Shown one piece after another: positions 21,507 through 33,870 of a stretch of 64,000 nt of DNA. The translations under genes were made by a program, and so were the position numbers. This DNA is from Scleroderma bovista. Lineage: Eukaryota; Basidiomycota; Agaricomycetes; Boletales; Sclerodermataceae. Numbering within the stretch: position 1 is the first letter of the stretch; each line of letters opens with the position of its first letter. Location: NCBI GenBank assembly GCA_037178675.1, contig JAYMGJ010000092.1, positions 1 to 64,000 of the forward strand, written 5' to 3'. Under the pieces are notes generated by a model that was not told where the DNA came from, made no database searches, and saw only the letters and a list, made by a program, of their open reading frames with translations.

Positions 21507-22429
21507 AACAGTGCTCTAGAACCCTTCTTAGGAGCCCTAATAGAGTACAGAACCTTCCCCTTACTGCTCAAGGGAAGACTGCACTTCAGGAGCACCAAAT
21601 TTCGCGTTTTTGCTCTACAGAAGCTCAATCCAAGGGATTTGTGACACTCTGTGACCAGCTGTGACTCTACTTGTCATTCCAGGCCCCCTGACACTGCTCT
21701 TCTGGTCGGATCAATTCTTTTATTATCCCCCAGCCACTCCCATCAGTGGCACTGCTTCAGAAGCTCATCTCCAGATCTAAAGTTCAATCAATCACAGGTT
21801 GTGCTTCCCTTCTGTCTGAGTCACACAGAGTCACTCTGGCTCACTCTGACTCACTCTGCTGCGCATTATTCATCCCCTCTTTGCATTACTAATCCCCATT
21901 ACTCCCCTTACCAATCATCCTTCAAATCATGCTTATCATGCTGCTTATCAATTCATGACTCATGTCCCTATGATTCATATGCATTATGTCATCGCATATG
22001 CTCATTTAGCTTCGATCTACTCATCCCCTGCTTTCCCCCCCCTCTCTTTTGGGCCCCATGCAATGATTTTTCCATATTCTTGGTTATACACCCCTTTTTA
22101 CCTATGTTTTTGCTCTTTCCCTTGGATCAGCAGCTTGTTCAGGCTCTCCTCATCGATGACTCAGCCTGATTACACTGCTTATCAATTGCTTACCAATTTC
22201 TTACCAATCTCTTACCAAGCACTTAGTCATTTGTGCTTACAGGGCCACAGCCCCTCCTGCACATAGTTCAGTCAAAAGCCCTCGCAAAAGTGGGTCATCG
22301 GACATGTACATTTGCCTGTAAAGGTGGGACTAGCCGACGCCGGCCGATGCTCGCAAAGCTGGGCCAGGCCGATGTTTTCTATTATTGCAAATCTAGTACA
22401 GGCCTGAGGGACATTAATCACTGCAAAAC

Positions 22430-23100
22430 TGGGATGGGCTGATGTTTGATAAAAATTGCAGAACTGGGACTGGTGGGAGCATTGTAAAACTAGGTCAGGC
22501 CTGTTGAACAAAAAAATTGACAAGTGTTGCAAAGCTGGGACTGGCCGATGTTGTAGATACATTGCAAAACTGGGTCAGGCCTGTTGAGAAAAAAGTTGTC
22601 AATTACTGCAAAACTGGGTCAGGCTGACATGGCAGAATGGGGTCAGGCCTTTTGAGGAAAAAATTGTCAAGCATTGCAAAACTGGGTCAGGCTGACATTG
22701 TATATACATTGCAGAACTGGATCAGGCCTGTTGAGAAAAAAAGTTGTCAAGCATTGCAAAACTGGGTCAGGCTGACATTGCAGAACTGGGTCAGGCCTGT
22801 TGAGGAAAAAGTTGTCAAGCATTGCAAAACTGGGCCAGGCTGACATTGCAGAACTGGGTCAGGCCTGTTGAGGAAAAAGTTGTCAAGCATTGCAAAACTG
22901 GGCCAAGCTGACATTGCAGAACTGGGTCAGGCCTGTTGAGGAAAAAGTTGTCAAGCATTGCAAAACTGGGTCAGGCTGACATTGCAGAACTGGGTCAGGC
23001 CTGTTGAGAAACAAAGTTGTCAAGTACTGCAAAACTGGGTCAGGCCTGTTGAGCAAAAAAGTTGTCAACCATTGCAAAACTGGGTCAGACCCAAAATTGA
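22430..23100 (+). repeat. 68-bp minisatellite, left arm
   Basis: The unit contains GCAAAACTGGGTCAGGCTGA, CATTGCAGAACTGGGTCAGG and CCTGTTGAGGAAAAAGTTGT in order, repeated about 8-9 times with variants. The mirrored array in the right arm covers about 28435-29060. Open frames across it (for example 22637-22843) are products of the repeat. Confidence 0.9.
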
Positions 23101-23109
23101 TACACATTG

Positions 23110-24990
23110 CAGAATTAAATTACTGTGCTGACTACCAAAAATGTGGACCATTGATTAGGCAATATTGTGTACTGTTGGTGTGATAGTGTTGACTACCAAA
23201 GATGTGCAGCTTGGATTATCTAATATTGTGTTCTATTGGTGTGGTAGTGCTGATTACCAAAAATGCGGACTATTGATTAGCCAATGCTGTGTAGTGTTGT
23301 TGTTGTAGTGTACTACCAAAAATGTGTAGTATTGATTACCTAATGTTGGGTACTCTTGGTGTGGTAGTGCTGATTACCAAAAATGCGGACTATTGATTGG
23401 CCAATGTTGTGTAGTGTTGTTGTTGTAGTGTACTACCAAAAATGTGTAGTATTGATTACCTAATGTTGGGTACTCTTGGTGTGGTAGTGCTGATTACCAA
23501 AAATGCGGACTATTGATCAACCAATATTGTGTGGTGTTGTTGTAGTGTACTACCAAAAAAAGTGTAGTACTGATTACCTAATGTTGTGTAGTATTGATGT
23601 GATAGTGTTCATTACCAAAAATGCGGACTGTTGATTAGCCAATATTGTGTAGTGTTGTTGTTGTAGTGTACTACCAAAGATGTGTAGTATTGATTATCTA
23701 ATGTTTTGTACTGTTGGTGTGGTAGTGTTGATTACCAAAAATGTGTAGCTTGGATTACCTAATGTTGTGTACTGTTGGTGTGGTAGTGCTGATTACCAAA
23801 AATGCGAACCATTAGCCAATGTTGTGCAGTGTTGTTGTTGTAGTGTTGATTACCAAAAATGTGTAGCTTGGATTACCTAATGTTGTGTACTGTTGGTGTG
23901 GTAGTGCTGATTACCAAAAATGCGAACCATTAGCCAATATTGTGTAGTGTTGTTGTTGTAGTGTACTACCAGAAATGTGTAGTATTAATTACCTAATGTT
24001 GTGTACTATTGATGTGGTAGTGTTGATTACCAAAAATGCGAACTATTGATCAACCAATGTTGTGTAGTGTCATTGTTGTAGTGTTGATTACCAAAAATGT
24101 GTAGCTTGGATTACCTAATGTTGTGTACTGTTGGTGTGGTAGTGTTGATTACCAAAAATGCGGACTATTGATTAGTCAATATTGTGTAGTGTTGATTACC
24201 AAAAATGTGTAGTTTGGATTACCTAATGTTGTGTACTGTTGGTGTGGTAGTACTGATTATCAAAAATGCGGACTATTGATTAGTTGTTGTAGTGTACTAA
24301 CAAAAATGTGTAGTATTGATTATCTAATGTTGTGTACTGTTGGTGTAGTAGTACTGATCATCAAAAATGCGGACTATTGATTAGTTGTTGTAGTGTACTA
24401 CCAAAAATGTGTAGTTTGGATGACCTAATGTTGTGTACTGTTGGTGTGGTAGTGTTGATTATCAAAAGTGCGGACTATTGGTTAGTCAATATTGTGTAGT
24501 GTTAATTACCAAAAATGTGTAGTTTGGATTACCTAATGTTGTGTACTGTTGGTGTGGTAGTGTTGATTAAAAAAAATGCGGACTATTGATTAGCCAATAT
24601 TGTGTAGTTTGGATTACCTAATGTTGTGTACTGTTGGTGTAGTAGTGCTGATTATCAAAAATGCGGACTATTGATTAGCCAATATTGTGCAGTGTTGTTG
24701 TTGTAGTGTACTACCAAAAATGTGTAGTATTGATTACCTAATGTTGGGTACTCTTGGTGTGGTAGTGCTGATTACCAAAAATGCGGACTATTGATCAACC
24801 AATATTGTGTGGTGTTGTTGTAGTGTACTACCAAAAATGTGTAGTACTGATTACCTAATGTTGTGTAGTGTTGATGTGATAGTGTTGATTACCAAAAATG
24901 CGGACTATTGATTAGGAAATGTAGTGTAGTGTTTGTGTATTGGAGTTGATTACCAACATTGTGTAGTTTTCATTAACTAAATTCAGTAGT
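23110..24990 (+). repeat. Complex minisatellite rich in ACCAAAAATGCGGA, left arm
   Basis: Units of about 60-120 bp alternate ATTACCAAAAATGCGGACTA and ACTACCAAAAATGTGTAGTA blocks with ATTACCTAATGTTGTGTACT and GTGTAGTGTTGTTGTTGTAG. The mirror in the right arm is about 26830-28410 and is shorter, which explains most of the roughly 250-bp difference in arm length. No gene is present. Confidence 0.9.
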
Positions 24991-25081
24991 GTCAACACTT
25001 GATTACATAAGCTCTCCAAGCGCCACTACTCCCAAAACATTACCATATTTGGTCAATAGTTGACTTCAAATATTCCCACCT

Positions 25082-25522
25082 TTGTTCTGGTACTTTTCTT
25101 CCCCTTCTGTGCTTCATCCCTGGTCCAAATGTACTGTAAAAATGATTCTGTATCCCATATTACCCTATAGGATCATCATTGGACCCTCATCTAAATGTGC
25201 AAGGGGCTCTGTATCCCCAGAGAGTAGTGCAGGCTTAGAAACACCAAAAATGTTCGCATTTTTGATACATTCAACATATCAGCTTAAAGAATGCATCCCC
25301 ATACAGGGGATATATGTACCTACAACATATTTACAGTCCACAGCATGGGATCCATGTCCTGGTGCGATGTTTTATGTTTTTCCTTTGCAAACATATCACC
25401 ATGGCAGGCAATTACTAGGAGGTATGGTGGCTACTGGATGGTCTCCAGTGGTATTACTATGCTATACCAAAGTCCCAATACAATCTAGTGAGCAGCTGAC
25501 CACTCCAAGAGGAGCAGCATAG
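25082..25522 (+). other. 146-residue open frame in the inner arm (near-identical mirror at 26265-26705, minus)
   Basis: The frame starts MFWYFSSPSVLHPWSKC and ends LTTPRGAA. The mirror copy differs at two residues only. The inner arms are nearly identical at the DNA level throughout, so conservation does not show selection. No family is recognised and it may be a chance frame. Confidence 0.25.
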
Positions 25523-25847
25523 AAAACAGCACTTTCATAACAATAGGTGCTGTATGATCCTCCAGATCAGGTATGCACAATATGACTATCTCAAAAGCTG
25601 GGGGATACCATACAGTAGTGGATACAATTTACTCAAGTCAATACCGCTTGATGTGGGGGAGGGAAGGGCACAATAACATACAGAAGGCGTGGGAAAATAC
25701 CCCACAAAATGCGGAGATATGCAAAAACATTACATATCACACAACACATAACATCTACTGACCTAGAAATGCTACCAACAGCCTACTAATATCACATAAT
25801 GCTTATACTCAGCTGTTCCTGACATGCTTAGAGGCACAAATCATTTG

Positions 25848-25944
25848 AACCAAGAACATGTTGTTACTGTCCATATACACTGCAGCTTTGCACCTGCAGT
25901 ACTGATATGATGTAGCACATTTCCGCATTTTTCAAACCTTGAAT
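25848..25944. other. Spacer at the centre of the foldback element
   Basis: About 97 bp of single-copy sequence separates the inverted arms. It contains CCGCATTTTT, the complement of the core motif repeated in the arms. No gene is present. Confidence 0.7.
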
Positions 25945-28900
25945 GATTTGTGCCTCTAAGCATGTCAGGAACAGCTGAGTATAAGCATTATGTGATATTA
26001 GTAGGCTGTTGGTAGCATTTCTAGGTCAGTAGATGTTATGTGTTGTGTGATATGTAATGTTTTTGCATATCTCCGCATTTTGTGGGGTATTTTCCCACGC
26101 CTTCTGTATGTTATTGTGCCCTTCCCTCCCCCACATCAAGCGGTATTGACTTGAGTAAATTGTATCCACTACTGTATGGTATCCCCCAGCTTTTGAGATA
26201 GTGATATTGTGCATACCTGACCTGGAGGATCATACAGCACCTATTGTTATGAAAGTGCTGTTTTCTATGCTGCTCCTCTTGGAGTGGTCAGCTGCTCACT
26301 AGATTGTATTGGGACTTTGGTATAGCATAGTAATACCACTGGAGACCATCCAGTAGCCACCATACCTCCTAGTAATTGCCTGCCATGGTGATATGTTTGC
26401 AAAGGAAAAACATAAAACATCGCACCAGGACATGGATCCCATGCTGTGGACTGTAAATATGTTGTAGGTACATATATCCCCTGTATGGGGATGCATTCCT
26501 TAAGTTGATATGTTGAATGTATCAAAAATGCGAACATTTTTGGTGTTTTTAAGCCTGCACTACTCTCTGGGGATACAGAGCCCCTTGCACATTTAGATGA
26601 GGGTCCAATGGTGATCCTATAGGGTAATATGGGATACAGAATCATTTTTACAGTACATTTGGACCAGGGATGAAGCACAGAAGGGGAAGAAAAGTACCAG
26701 AACAAAGGTGGGAATATTTGAAGTCAACTATTGACCAAATATGGTAATGTTTTGGGAGTAGTGGCGCTTGGAGAGCTTATGTAATCAAGTGTTGACACTA
26801 CTGAATTTAGTTAATGAAAACTACACAATGTTGGTAATCAACTCCAATACACAAACACTACACTACATTTCCTAATCAATAGTCCGCATTTTTGGTAATC
26901 AACACTAAACAATAATGGCTAATCAGAAGTCCGCACTTTTGGTAATCAACACTACACAACATTGGGTAATTAACACTACAGATCTTGGGTAGTGCACTAC
27001 AACAATACTACACAATAATGGCTAATCAACAGTCCGCATTTTTGGTAATGAACACTATCACATCAACACTACACAACATTAGGTAATCAGTACTACACAT
27101 TTTTGGTAGTACACTACAACAACACCACACAATATTGGTTGATCAATAGTCCGCATTTTTGGTAATCAGCACTACCACACCAAGAGTACCCAACATTAGG
27201 TAATCCAAACTACACATTTTTGGTAATCAACACTACACAATATTGACTAATCAATAGTCCGCATTTTTGGTAATCAACACTACCACACCAACAGTACACA
27301 ACATTAGGTAATCCAAGCTACACATTTTTGGTAATCAACACTACAACAATGACACTACACAACATTGGTTGATCAATAGTTCGCATTTTTGGTAATCAAC
27401 ACTACCACATCAATAGTACACAACATTAGGTAATTAATACTACACATTTCTGGTAGTACACTACAACAACAACACTACACAATATTGGCTAATGGTTCGC
27501 ATTTTTGGTAATCAGCACTACCACACCAACAGTACACAACATTAGGTAATCCAAGCTACACATTTTTGGTAATCAACACTACAACAACAACACTGCACAA
27601 CATTGGCTAATGGTTCGCATTTTTGGTAATCAGCACTACCACACCAACAGTACACAACATTAGGTAATCCAAGCTACACATTTTTGGTAATCAACACTAC
27701 AACAACAACACTGCACAACATTGGCTAATGGTTCGCATTTTTGGTAATCAGCACTACCACACCAACAGCACACAACATTAGGTAATCCAAGCTACACATT
27801 TTTGGTAATCAACACTACCACACCAACAGTACAAAACATTAGATAATCAATACTACACATCTTTGGTAGTACACTACAACAACAACACTACACAATATTG
27901 GCTAATCAACAGTCCGCATTTTTGGTAATGAACACTATCACATCAATACTACACAACATTAGGTAATCAGTACTACACTTTTTTTGGTAGTACACTACAA
28001 CAACACCACACAATATTGGTTGATCAATAGTCCGCATTTTTGGTAATCAGCACTACCACACCAAGAGTACCCAACATTAGGTAATCAATACTACACATTT
28101 TTGGTAGTACACTACAACAACAACACTACACAACATTGGCCAATCAATAGTCCGCATTTTTGGTAATCAGCACTACCACACCAAGAGTACCCAACATTAG
28201 GTAATCAATACTACACATTTTTGGTAGTACACTACAACAACAACACTACACAACATTGGCTAATCAATAGTCCGCATTTTTGGTAATCAGCACTACCACA
28301 CCAATAGAACACAACATTAGATAATCCAAGCTGCACATCTTTGGTAGTCAACACTATCACACCAACAGTACACAATATTGCCTAATCAATGGTCCACATT
28401 TTTGGTAGTCAGCACAGTAATTTAATTCTGCAATGTGTATCAATTTTGGGTCTGACCCAGTTTTGCAATGGTTGACAACTTTTTTGCTCAACAGGCCTGA
28501 CCCAGTTTTGCAGTACTTGACAACTTTGTTTCTCAACAGGCCTGACCCAGTTCTGCAATGTCAGCCTGACCCAGTTTTGCAATGCTTGACAACTATTTCC
28601 TCAACAGGCCTGACCCAGTTCTGCAATGTCAGCCTGGCCCAGTTTTGCAATGCTTGACAACTTTTTCCTCAACAGGCCTGACCCAGTTCTGCAATGTCAG
28701 CCTGGCCCAGTTTTGCAATGCTTGACAACTTTTTCCTCAACAGGCCTGACCCAGTTCTGCAATGTCAGCCTGACCCAGTTTTGCAATGCTTGACAACTTT
28801 TTTTCTCAACAGGCCTGATCCAGTTCTGCAATGTATATACAATGTCAGCCTGACCCAGTTTTGCAATGCTTGACAATTTTTTCCTCAAAAGGCCTGACCC

Positions 28901-29280
28901 CATTCTGCCATGTCAGCCTGACCCAGTTTTGCAGTAATTGACAACTTTTTTCTCAACAGGCCTGACCCAGTTTTGCAATGTATCTACAACATCGGCCAGT
29001 CCCAGCTTTGCAACACTTGTCAATTTTTTTGTTCAACAGGCCTGACCTAGTTTTACAATGCTCCCACCAGTCCCAGTTCTGCAATTTTTATCAAACATCA
29101 GCCCATCCCAGTTTTGCAGTGATTAATGTCCCTCAGGCCTGTACTAGATTTGCAATAATAGAAAACATCGGCCTGGCCCAGTTCTGCGAGCATCGGCCGG
29201 CGTCGGCTAGTCCCACCTTTACAGGCAAATGTACATGTCCGATGACCCACTTTTGCGAGGGCTTTTGACTGAACTATGTG
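25945..29280 (-). repeat. Inner right arm of the foldback element (inverted copy of 22260-25847)
   Basis: Near-identical inverted copy of the left inner arm, ending GGGCTTTTGACTGAACTATGTG at 29280, the complement of the left sequence that starts at 22260. It holds the mirrored complex minisatellite (about 26830-28410) and the mirrored 68-bp minisatellite (about 28435-29060). Confidence 0.9.
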
Positions 29281-31071
29281 GGGGACAAGGGGGCTCCTGA
29301 CGTCCAGAAGCAATAGGGGATGAAGGATTGACAGGCTAGACTCCACTTGAGCCTAGAGAAAGACTTGGACTTGAATAGATTGGATAAAACTTGAATATCA
29401 GAGCCTTTAGACCTTCACTGAAGCCTACAAGACTCAAAGAGCTGAGGGGATACTGACTGAGAGGGACTGAGAGAGGGATAATTTCGTGCTATTGGGTCCT
29501 TTTTCACTGGGCTGAGCCCAGGGGTTTAAATACATGGGGGGGCACAGCATTAAAGTACAAAAAGAGAAGGGAGTAAGCAGAATTTGTCAAGGATTGGTAA
29601 GGGATTGGTAAGAGCTTTGTAAGGGGTTTGTAAGCGATCAGTAAGCAAGGGATAAGCAAGAATGAGTAAGCATAGGAAGCATGAATAAGCTGCTGAGTAA
29701 AGGAATGAGTAAGCTGCATGACAAGATTGATTGGTAAGGGAGTGAGTCATCAGCTGAGTAATATACCAAAAATGCGAAAGGGATAGAGTAATACTGATGA
29801 CAAGAGAGCATCAGTAAGCAAGGGATGAGTCACTGCACAGCAGAAGGAGTCATTGATGCACAGCCTAAGAAGTTTGATGGGGGGCTGTGTACCATCAGGA
29901 ATTTGATGGGACAACAATGGGGAAGATCTGGGATTAATAGGGGGATTGATCCGAGACAAAACAGCCACAAGAAGGGTACCAGGGGTCCAGAGGTCTTTTG
30001 GGGGGTCAGCATACACTAAAGTATAGTGCATGTGTTCTAGCGCCGCTGAAGCGCAACCATGGGCTCCCTTGACGAGCTCTCTTCTGGGAAAGAACGAGAG
30101 AGGGCTCTTCTTCCTAATAGCACTATAAAGTGGGGGGAATAACTGTCATGGTGCTGGGGGATGTCGTCTGAAAGTAGGGAAGCGGATAGAGTATTGAATT
30201 CGACGCATCCAGGGAAGCAAGACGAACGACAGAGGAAGATGGACATGGCAAGTATCTGGGAGGAAGGGACCATAGGCTGAGGGCTCAGGGGACACAGAGA
30301 CGACCAGAGAAGACTTCTCAAGCTTGACAATAGACCTAAGATGACCAAAGTACGTCCTTGACACAGGACTGACGAGGAGAACGCGCTGACCGAGAACGAG
30401 AGGGACTGAGGGAGCAGGCTGGGAAGATATGTGCCAGGCAGTGCACGGGAACTCTGGGAGAGGCTGTCCTAAGAGCAGGACATAGTGGAGATCTGCAGCA
30501 ATAGCGGAGAAATGATCCAGAGAAAATACGGACTCCATAGTGAGCGATGAAGCGAACGTCTGGATTGCGGGGGGAATATCTCCGTGGGAAATGAACGGAT
30601 TTGCGTCGGAACTTGACAGGCAGATAGACCACGCTCTAGGCTTTCTGACGGTATAGTCACGTGCCTGATAGCTTCAGAAACGACGGAGCTATTCAAAATA
30701 TCGGAATGCCGGCACTGGGTGCCTAAAAATGACATTTGGGCGCTAAAAATCATTTCTTCTCTTTCTCCTTCGTTTCTCCATCAATTCTTTGGCTTCTTTG
30801 ATCGTTCTGGTATGGGAGTTGGACTGCAGACGTGTGCATTCCTTTCTCATACCACAATTGACGTTATTCCTTCAGTTTCTTCTGCTTCTTGGCAGTGCTC
30901 GTGCGATAGATGACTGTCTGCATTGGCATTCATCTCTCGCATCAGGATAGTCGTCTTGTGCGATAGATGGCTACGATGAGGGTCCGTTGTGCTTATCCTT
31001 CGCATAAGGATCATTCGATATAGGCGTTATCTTCCATGTTCACTGTACCAAACCTGTTTGGTGCGTGACAG
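29281..31071 (-). repeat. Outer right arm of the foldback element
   Basis: Inverted, diverged counterpart of 20709-22259. Shared landmarks include the GGTAAG-type repeats (29590-29740 versus TTACCAATCTCTTACC at about 22190), the VLLLGQPLPE frame (30146-30538, minus) and the GCCGGCATTCCGATAT region (about 30700). It has several large indels relative to the left arm. Confidence 0.75.
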
Positions 31072-31125
31072 CGTATGAGTTACCTTATTGCTAATGGGCA
31101 CTCTAATAACTAACCATCTTTTCAG

Positions 31126-33505
31126 GATGAAATCTCACAGGATGCACAGGCCGAGGGTGCAACATTTGTTCCCATCATCCTTGGAAGCGACAAAACAACT
31201 GTGTTGGTTGCTACAGGCCAGAATGATTACTGGCCCGTGTACCTTTCTGTTGGCAATGTTCACAATCACGTCCGGTGCACACACCGTAATGCTGTTGTTC
31301 TACTGGCATTCTTACCTATTCCAAAAGGTACATTTATCTTCAATCATCTCCCTTGCACCTACTAATCTGCCTCAAGCGGCCAAAAAATGCTCCGATGATG
31401 TCAGCTTCCGCAAGTTCAAGAAACAAATCTTTCATACAGCACTTGCCCGAATTCTTCGGCCACTCAAACATGGCATGACAATGCCAGAAGTTCTCCGTTG
31501 TCCAGATGGCCATTTTCGTTGTGCCATCTATGGCATTGGACCTTATATCGCTGACTACCCCAAACAAGTTCTACTTGCCTGTATTGTACAGAACTGGTGT
31601 GGCTGGTAAGTAGATATAGATTGAACTCACTCATGCACACCTGATGGCCCACTTCAGATGTATGGCGTTCCTGAACAATTTGGATGAAGGTGGTGCACCC
31701 CATTCCCGTGCACTCGCCAATGCGCTAAAAGAGGCATTTTCATTTGTTGAACTATGGGATGAATGGGGCTTGGATGCAGAAGTTACAGTATGAACTTTAC
31801 TATATCAAATTGATGACAACACATTCATTCACAGCCGTTTACTGACAAGTTTCCCCATGCCAGCATTTATTTACTATTGGCACCTGACATCCTACACCAG
31901 TTAATCAAAGGTGCCTTCAAGGACCATTTGGTTGAATGGGTCACAAAGTACCTCGAGCAGGAGCATGGGAAGGCTGGTGCGAAGGCTATTTTAACTGATA
32001 TTGATCAATGGTAGGGTGTTGCTTCACTCAGAGTCAAGCATTTACTAATCCTTGGGTGATAGTATTTCAGTTATTCCACCATTTTCAGGTCTGCGCCATT
32101 TCCCTGAGGGGCGGGGATTCTCGCAATGGACAGGTGATGACTCAAAGGCGCTTATGAAGGTTTACCTGCCGGCCATTGAGGGGCACGTCCCCTGTGATGT
32201 CGTTTGTACTTTTCAGGCATTTTTAGAGTTTTGTTACCTTGTTCGCCAGGATGTCATCACTGACCAAGCATTAACGGAACTTCAGTGCACACTCACATGA
32301 TTCCATCAGTATTGTGAAATATTCCGCATGCTATGTGTCTGTCCAGATGGATTTTTGCTTCCCCGTCAACATTCCCTTGTTCACTATGAGGCACTCATCA
32401 GGCTATTTGGTGCCCCGAATGGTCTTTGCACGTCAATTACGGAGTCCAAACATATCAAGGCGGTGAAAGAACCATGGAGGCGCTCCAGTAAATTTAAGGT
32501 GCTTGGTCAAATGCTGTTGACGAATCAACATTTGGACAAACTTGTGGCAGCAGCGATTGATTTTGAAAAGCGTGGAATGCTCAAGGTTTCGGTCGCATCA
32601 AGTCACATCCAGCATCTATGTAATGTTGACGTGTCATTGACATGTCATTACTATTGAACTGATTCAACTTCACAGGTGGCCGTGGAATTGATTCTGCTCA
32701 TGCCTACCAAGAGGCTGAGCCAGAGGGCAACCAGTTCGATGACACCAACGATGCTGGTGTCATTGACGCGAGGTTGGGAATTATTCATTCTACAGTTAAA
32801 CTAGGAACTCCTGGTATGTCAAGTCCCTGTGCTTTATTACATGCTTTGGTGCTAATTAGAGCAGCACGAAACCGTGCTACAAAAATCCTTGCACTTGCAG
32901 ACGAACTTGGCATACCAGTGTTGCCTGATCTTATTCGGGATTTTTTGTCTCACCAGCTCGATGCTGACACTTGCCTCCAGCACCTGACGATGTCCACTGG
33001 CCAAGTACGAGTTTCTCATTCTGCTAGTGCAACCTTCATTTCCCCAAGTGATCCATGTGGGATTGGCTGCACGCGCTGTGAACAGATCAGAGCAACACCT
33101 TCTTGGTACCACGGCCCAGAACGCTATGACACGGTATTTGTGAATACAGATGATGGGCGTGAAGGTATGCTGGGTATGCATGTTGCACGGGTTCTCTGTC
33201 TTTTTGTGCTACCGTGAACAGATGGGTTATCTTATCCCTGTGCCCTTATACATTGGTTTGACTATGTTGCAGAAGATCCTGATGAACTAACTGGGATGTG
33301 GATGGTGAAACCATCCTTGGCCAACAGAACTCGTGACCTCGCTGTCATTCACATCGACACCATTGTCCGGGCTGCTCATTTAATTCCAATTTTTGGTTGG
33401 GAGCGTGTTCCGCCATTTGTCACCTTTCATAACTCCTTGGACACCTACCGCAGTTTCTATATCAATCACTTTGTGGACCATCATGCGTTTGAGCTGTCGT
33501 TTTAA
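31126..33505 (+). pseudogene. Plavaka-type transposase, C-terminal half
   Basis: The first visible exon begins after CTTTTCAG at 31125 and reads GATFVPIILGSDKTTVLVAT, which aligns with VVAPVILSSDKTSLSVFSGD of the intact copy. Further blocks: [30 protein letters not shown] and [15 protein letters not shown] (about 31837-31945); GLRHFPEGRGFSQWTGDDSK (about 32087); PRQHSLVHYEALIRLFGAPN (about 32362); and a C-terminal block FHNSLDTYRSFYINHFVDHH to the TAA at 33503-33505. Introns appear well preserved. The N-terminal exons are absent here; a matching N-terminal relic lies at 14.1-17.5 kb. Without them the gene cannot make a full transposase. Confidence 0.75.
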
Positions 33506-33870
33506 TCTAAAGAGCCTCACTGGTGCCAGCCCTTAACCCACCTATTTTTGTGAGGTGAACTGGCAAAACTTGACACTAGACAAGAGTCACAAAAGACTCA
33601 GTACTTCTGTGCAAACAGAGACTTCATTTAACTAACCTAGACAAGAGTCACAAAAGACTACATAGGTCAGTATTATAGTAAATGAATGTGTAGAGTAGCC
33701 TTACCTCAGTACTTCTGTGCAAACAGAGACTGAGGTATGAAACAAAAGAAAACATCCTATAAAGAATGACCGTGATTATGTAAGGAATGCTCGGCGTGTC
33801 CATACTAAGAATAAGGAAAAATGGTGCTGTAGGGACTGGGAATTTCAACACCTATTTCCTTCCGCCAATG
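33506..33870. other. Short direct repeats, no gene
   Basis: The blocks GACAAGAGTCACAAAAGACT and CAGTACTTCTGTGCAAACAG each occur twice between 33570 and 33735. This is the expected position for subterminal repeats of the Plavaka element, but its terminus was not located here. Confidence 0.4.

Larger units (their letters stand above)
20709..31071. mobile_element. Giant foldback (inverted-repeat) element, 10.36 kb
   Basis: The ends are inverted copies: CTGTCATGCACCAAAC at 20709 and the complement of CTGTCACGCACCAAAC ending at 31071. The next two bases on each side are CG, which could be a 2-bp duplication or part of the repeat. The arms run inward with diverged but collinear sequence (outer about 1.5-1.8 kb), then near-identical sequence (22260 to about 25847 versus about 25945 to 29280), around a spacer of about 97 bp. 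No transposase is recognised inside, so it appears non-autonomous. The left flank is gypsy gag; the right flank is a Plavaka intron. Confidence 0.8.

Noticed and set aside
22430..23100. Regular direct repeats that could suggest a CRISPR-like array
   Set aside because: The units are contiguous variants of one 68-bp minisatellite with no unique spacers, in a eukaryotic transposon, and mirrored in the other arm.
26026..26214. Mirrored 62-codon frames at 25573-25761 and 26214-26026
   Set aside because: The inner arms are near-identical at the DNA level, so frame sharing is expected. No start context or family is seen.
20709..31071. Assembly artefact (a falsely joined inverted copy) as explanation of the palindrome
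   Set aside because: The outer arms differ by many substitutions and indels and the minisatellite arrays differ in length, so the arms are two real sequences. The inner identity still deserves a long-read check.
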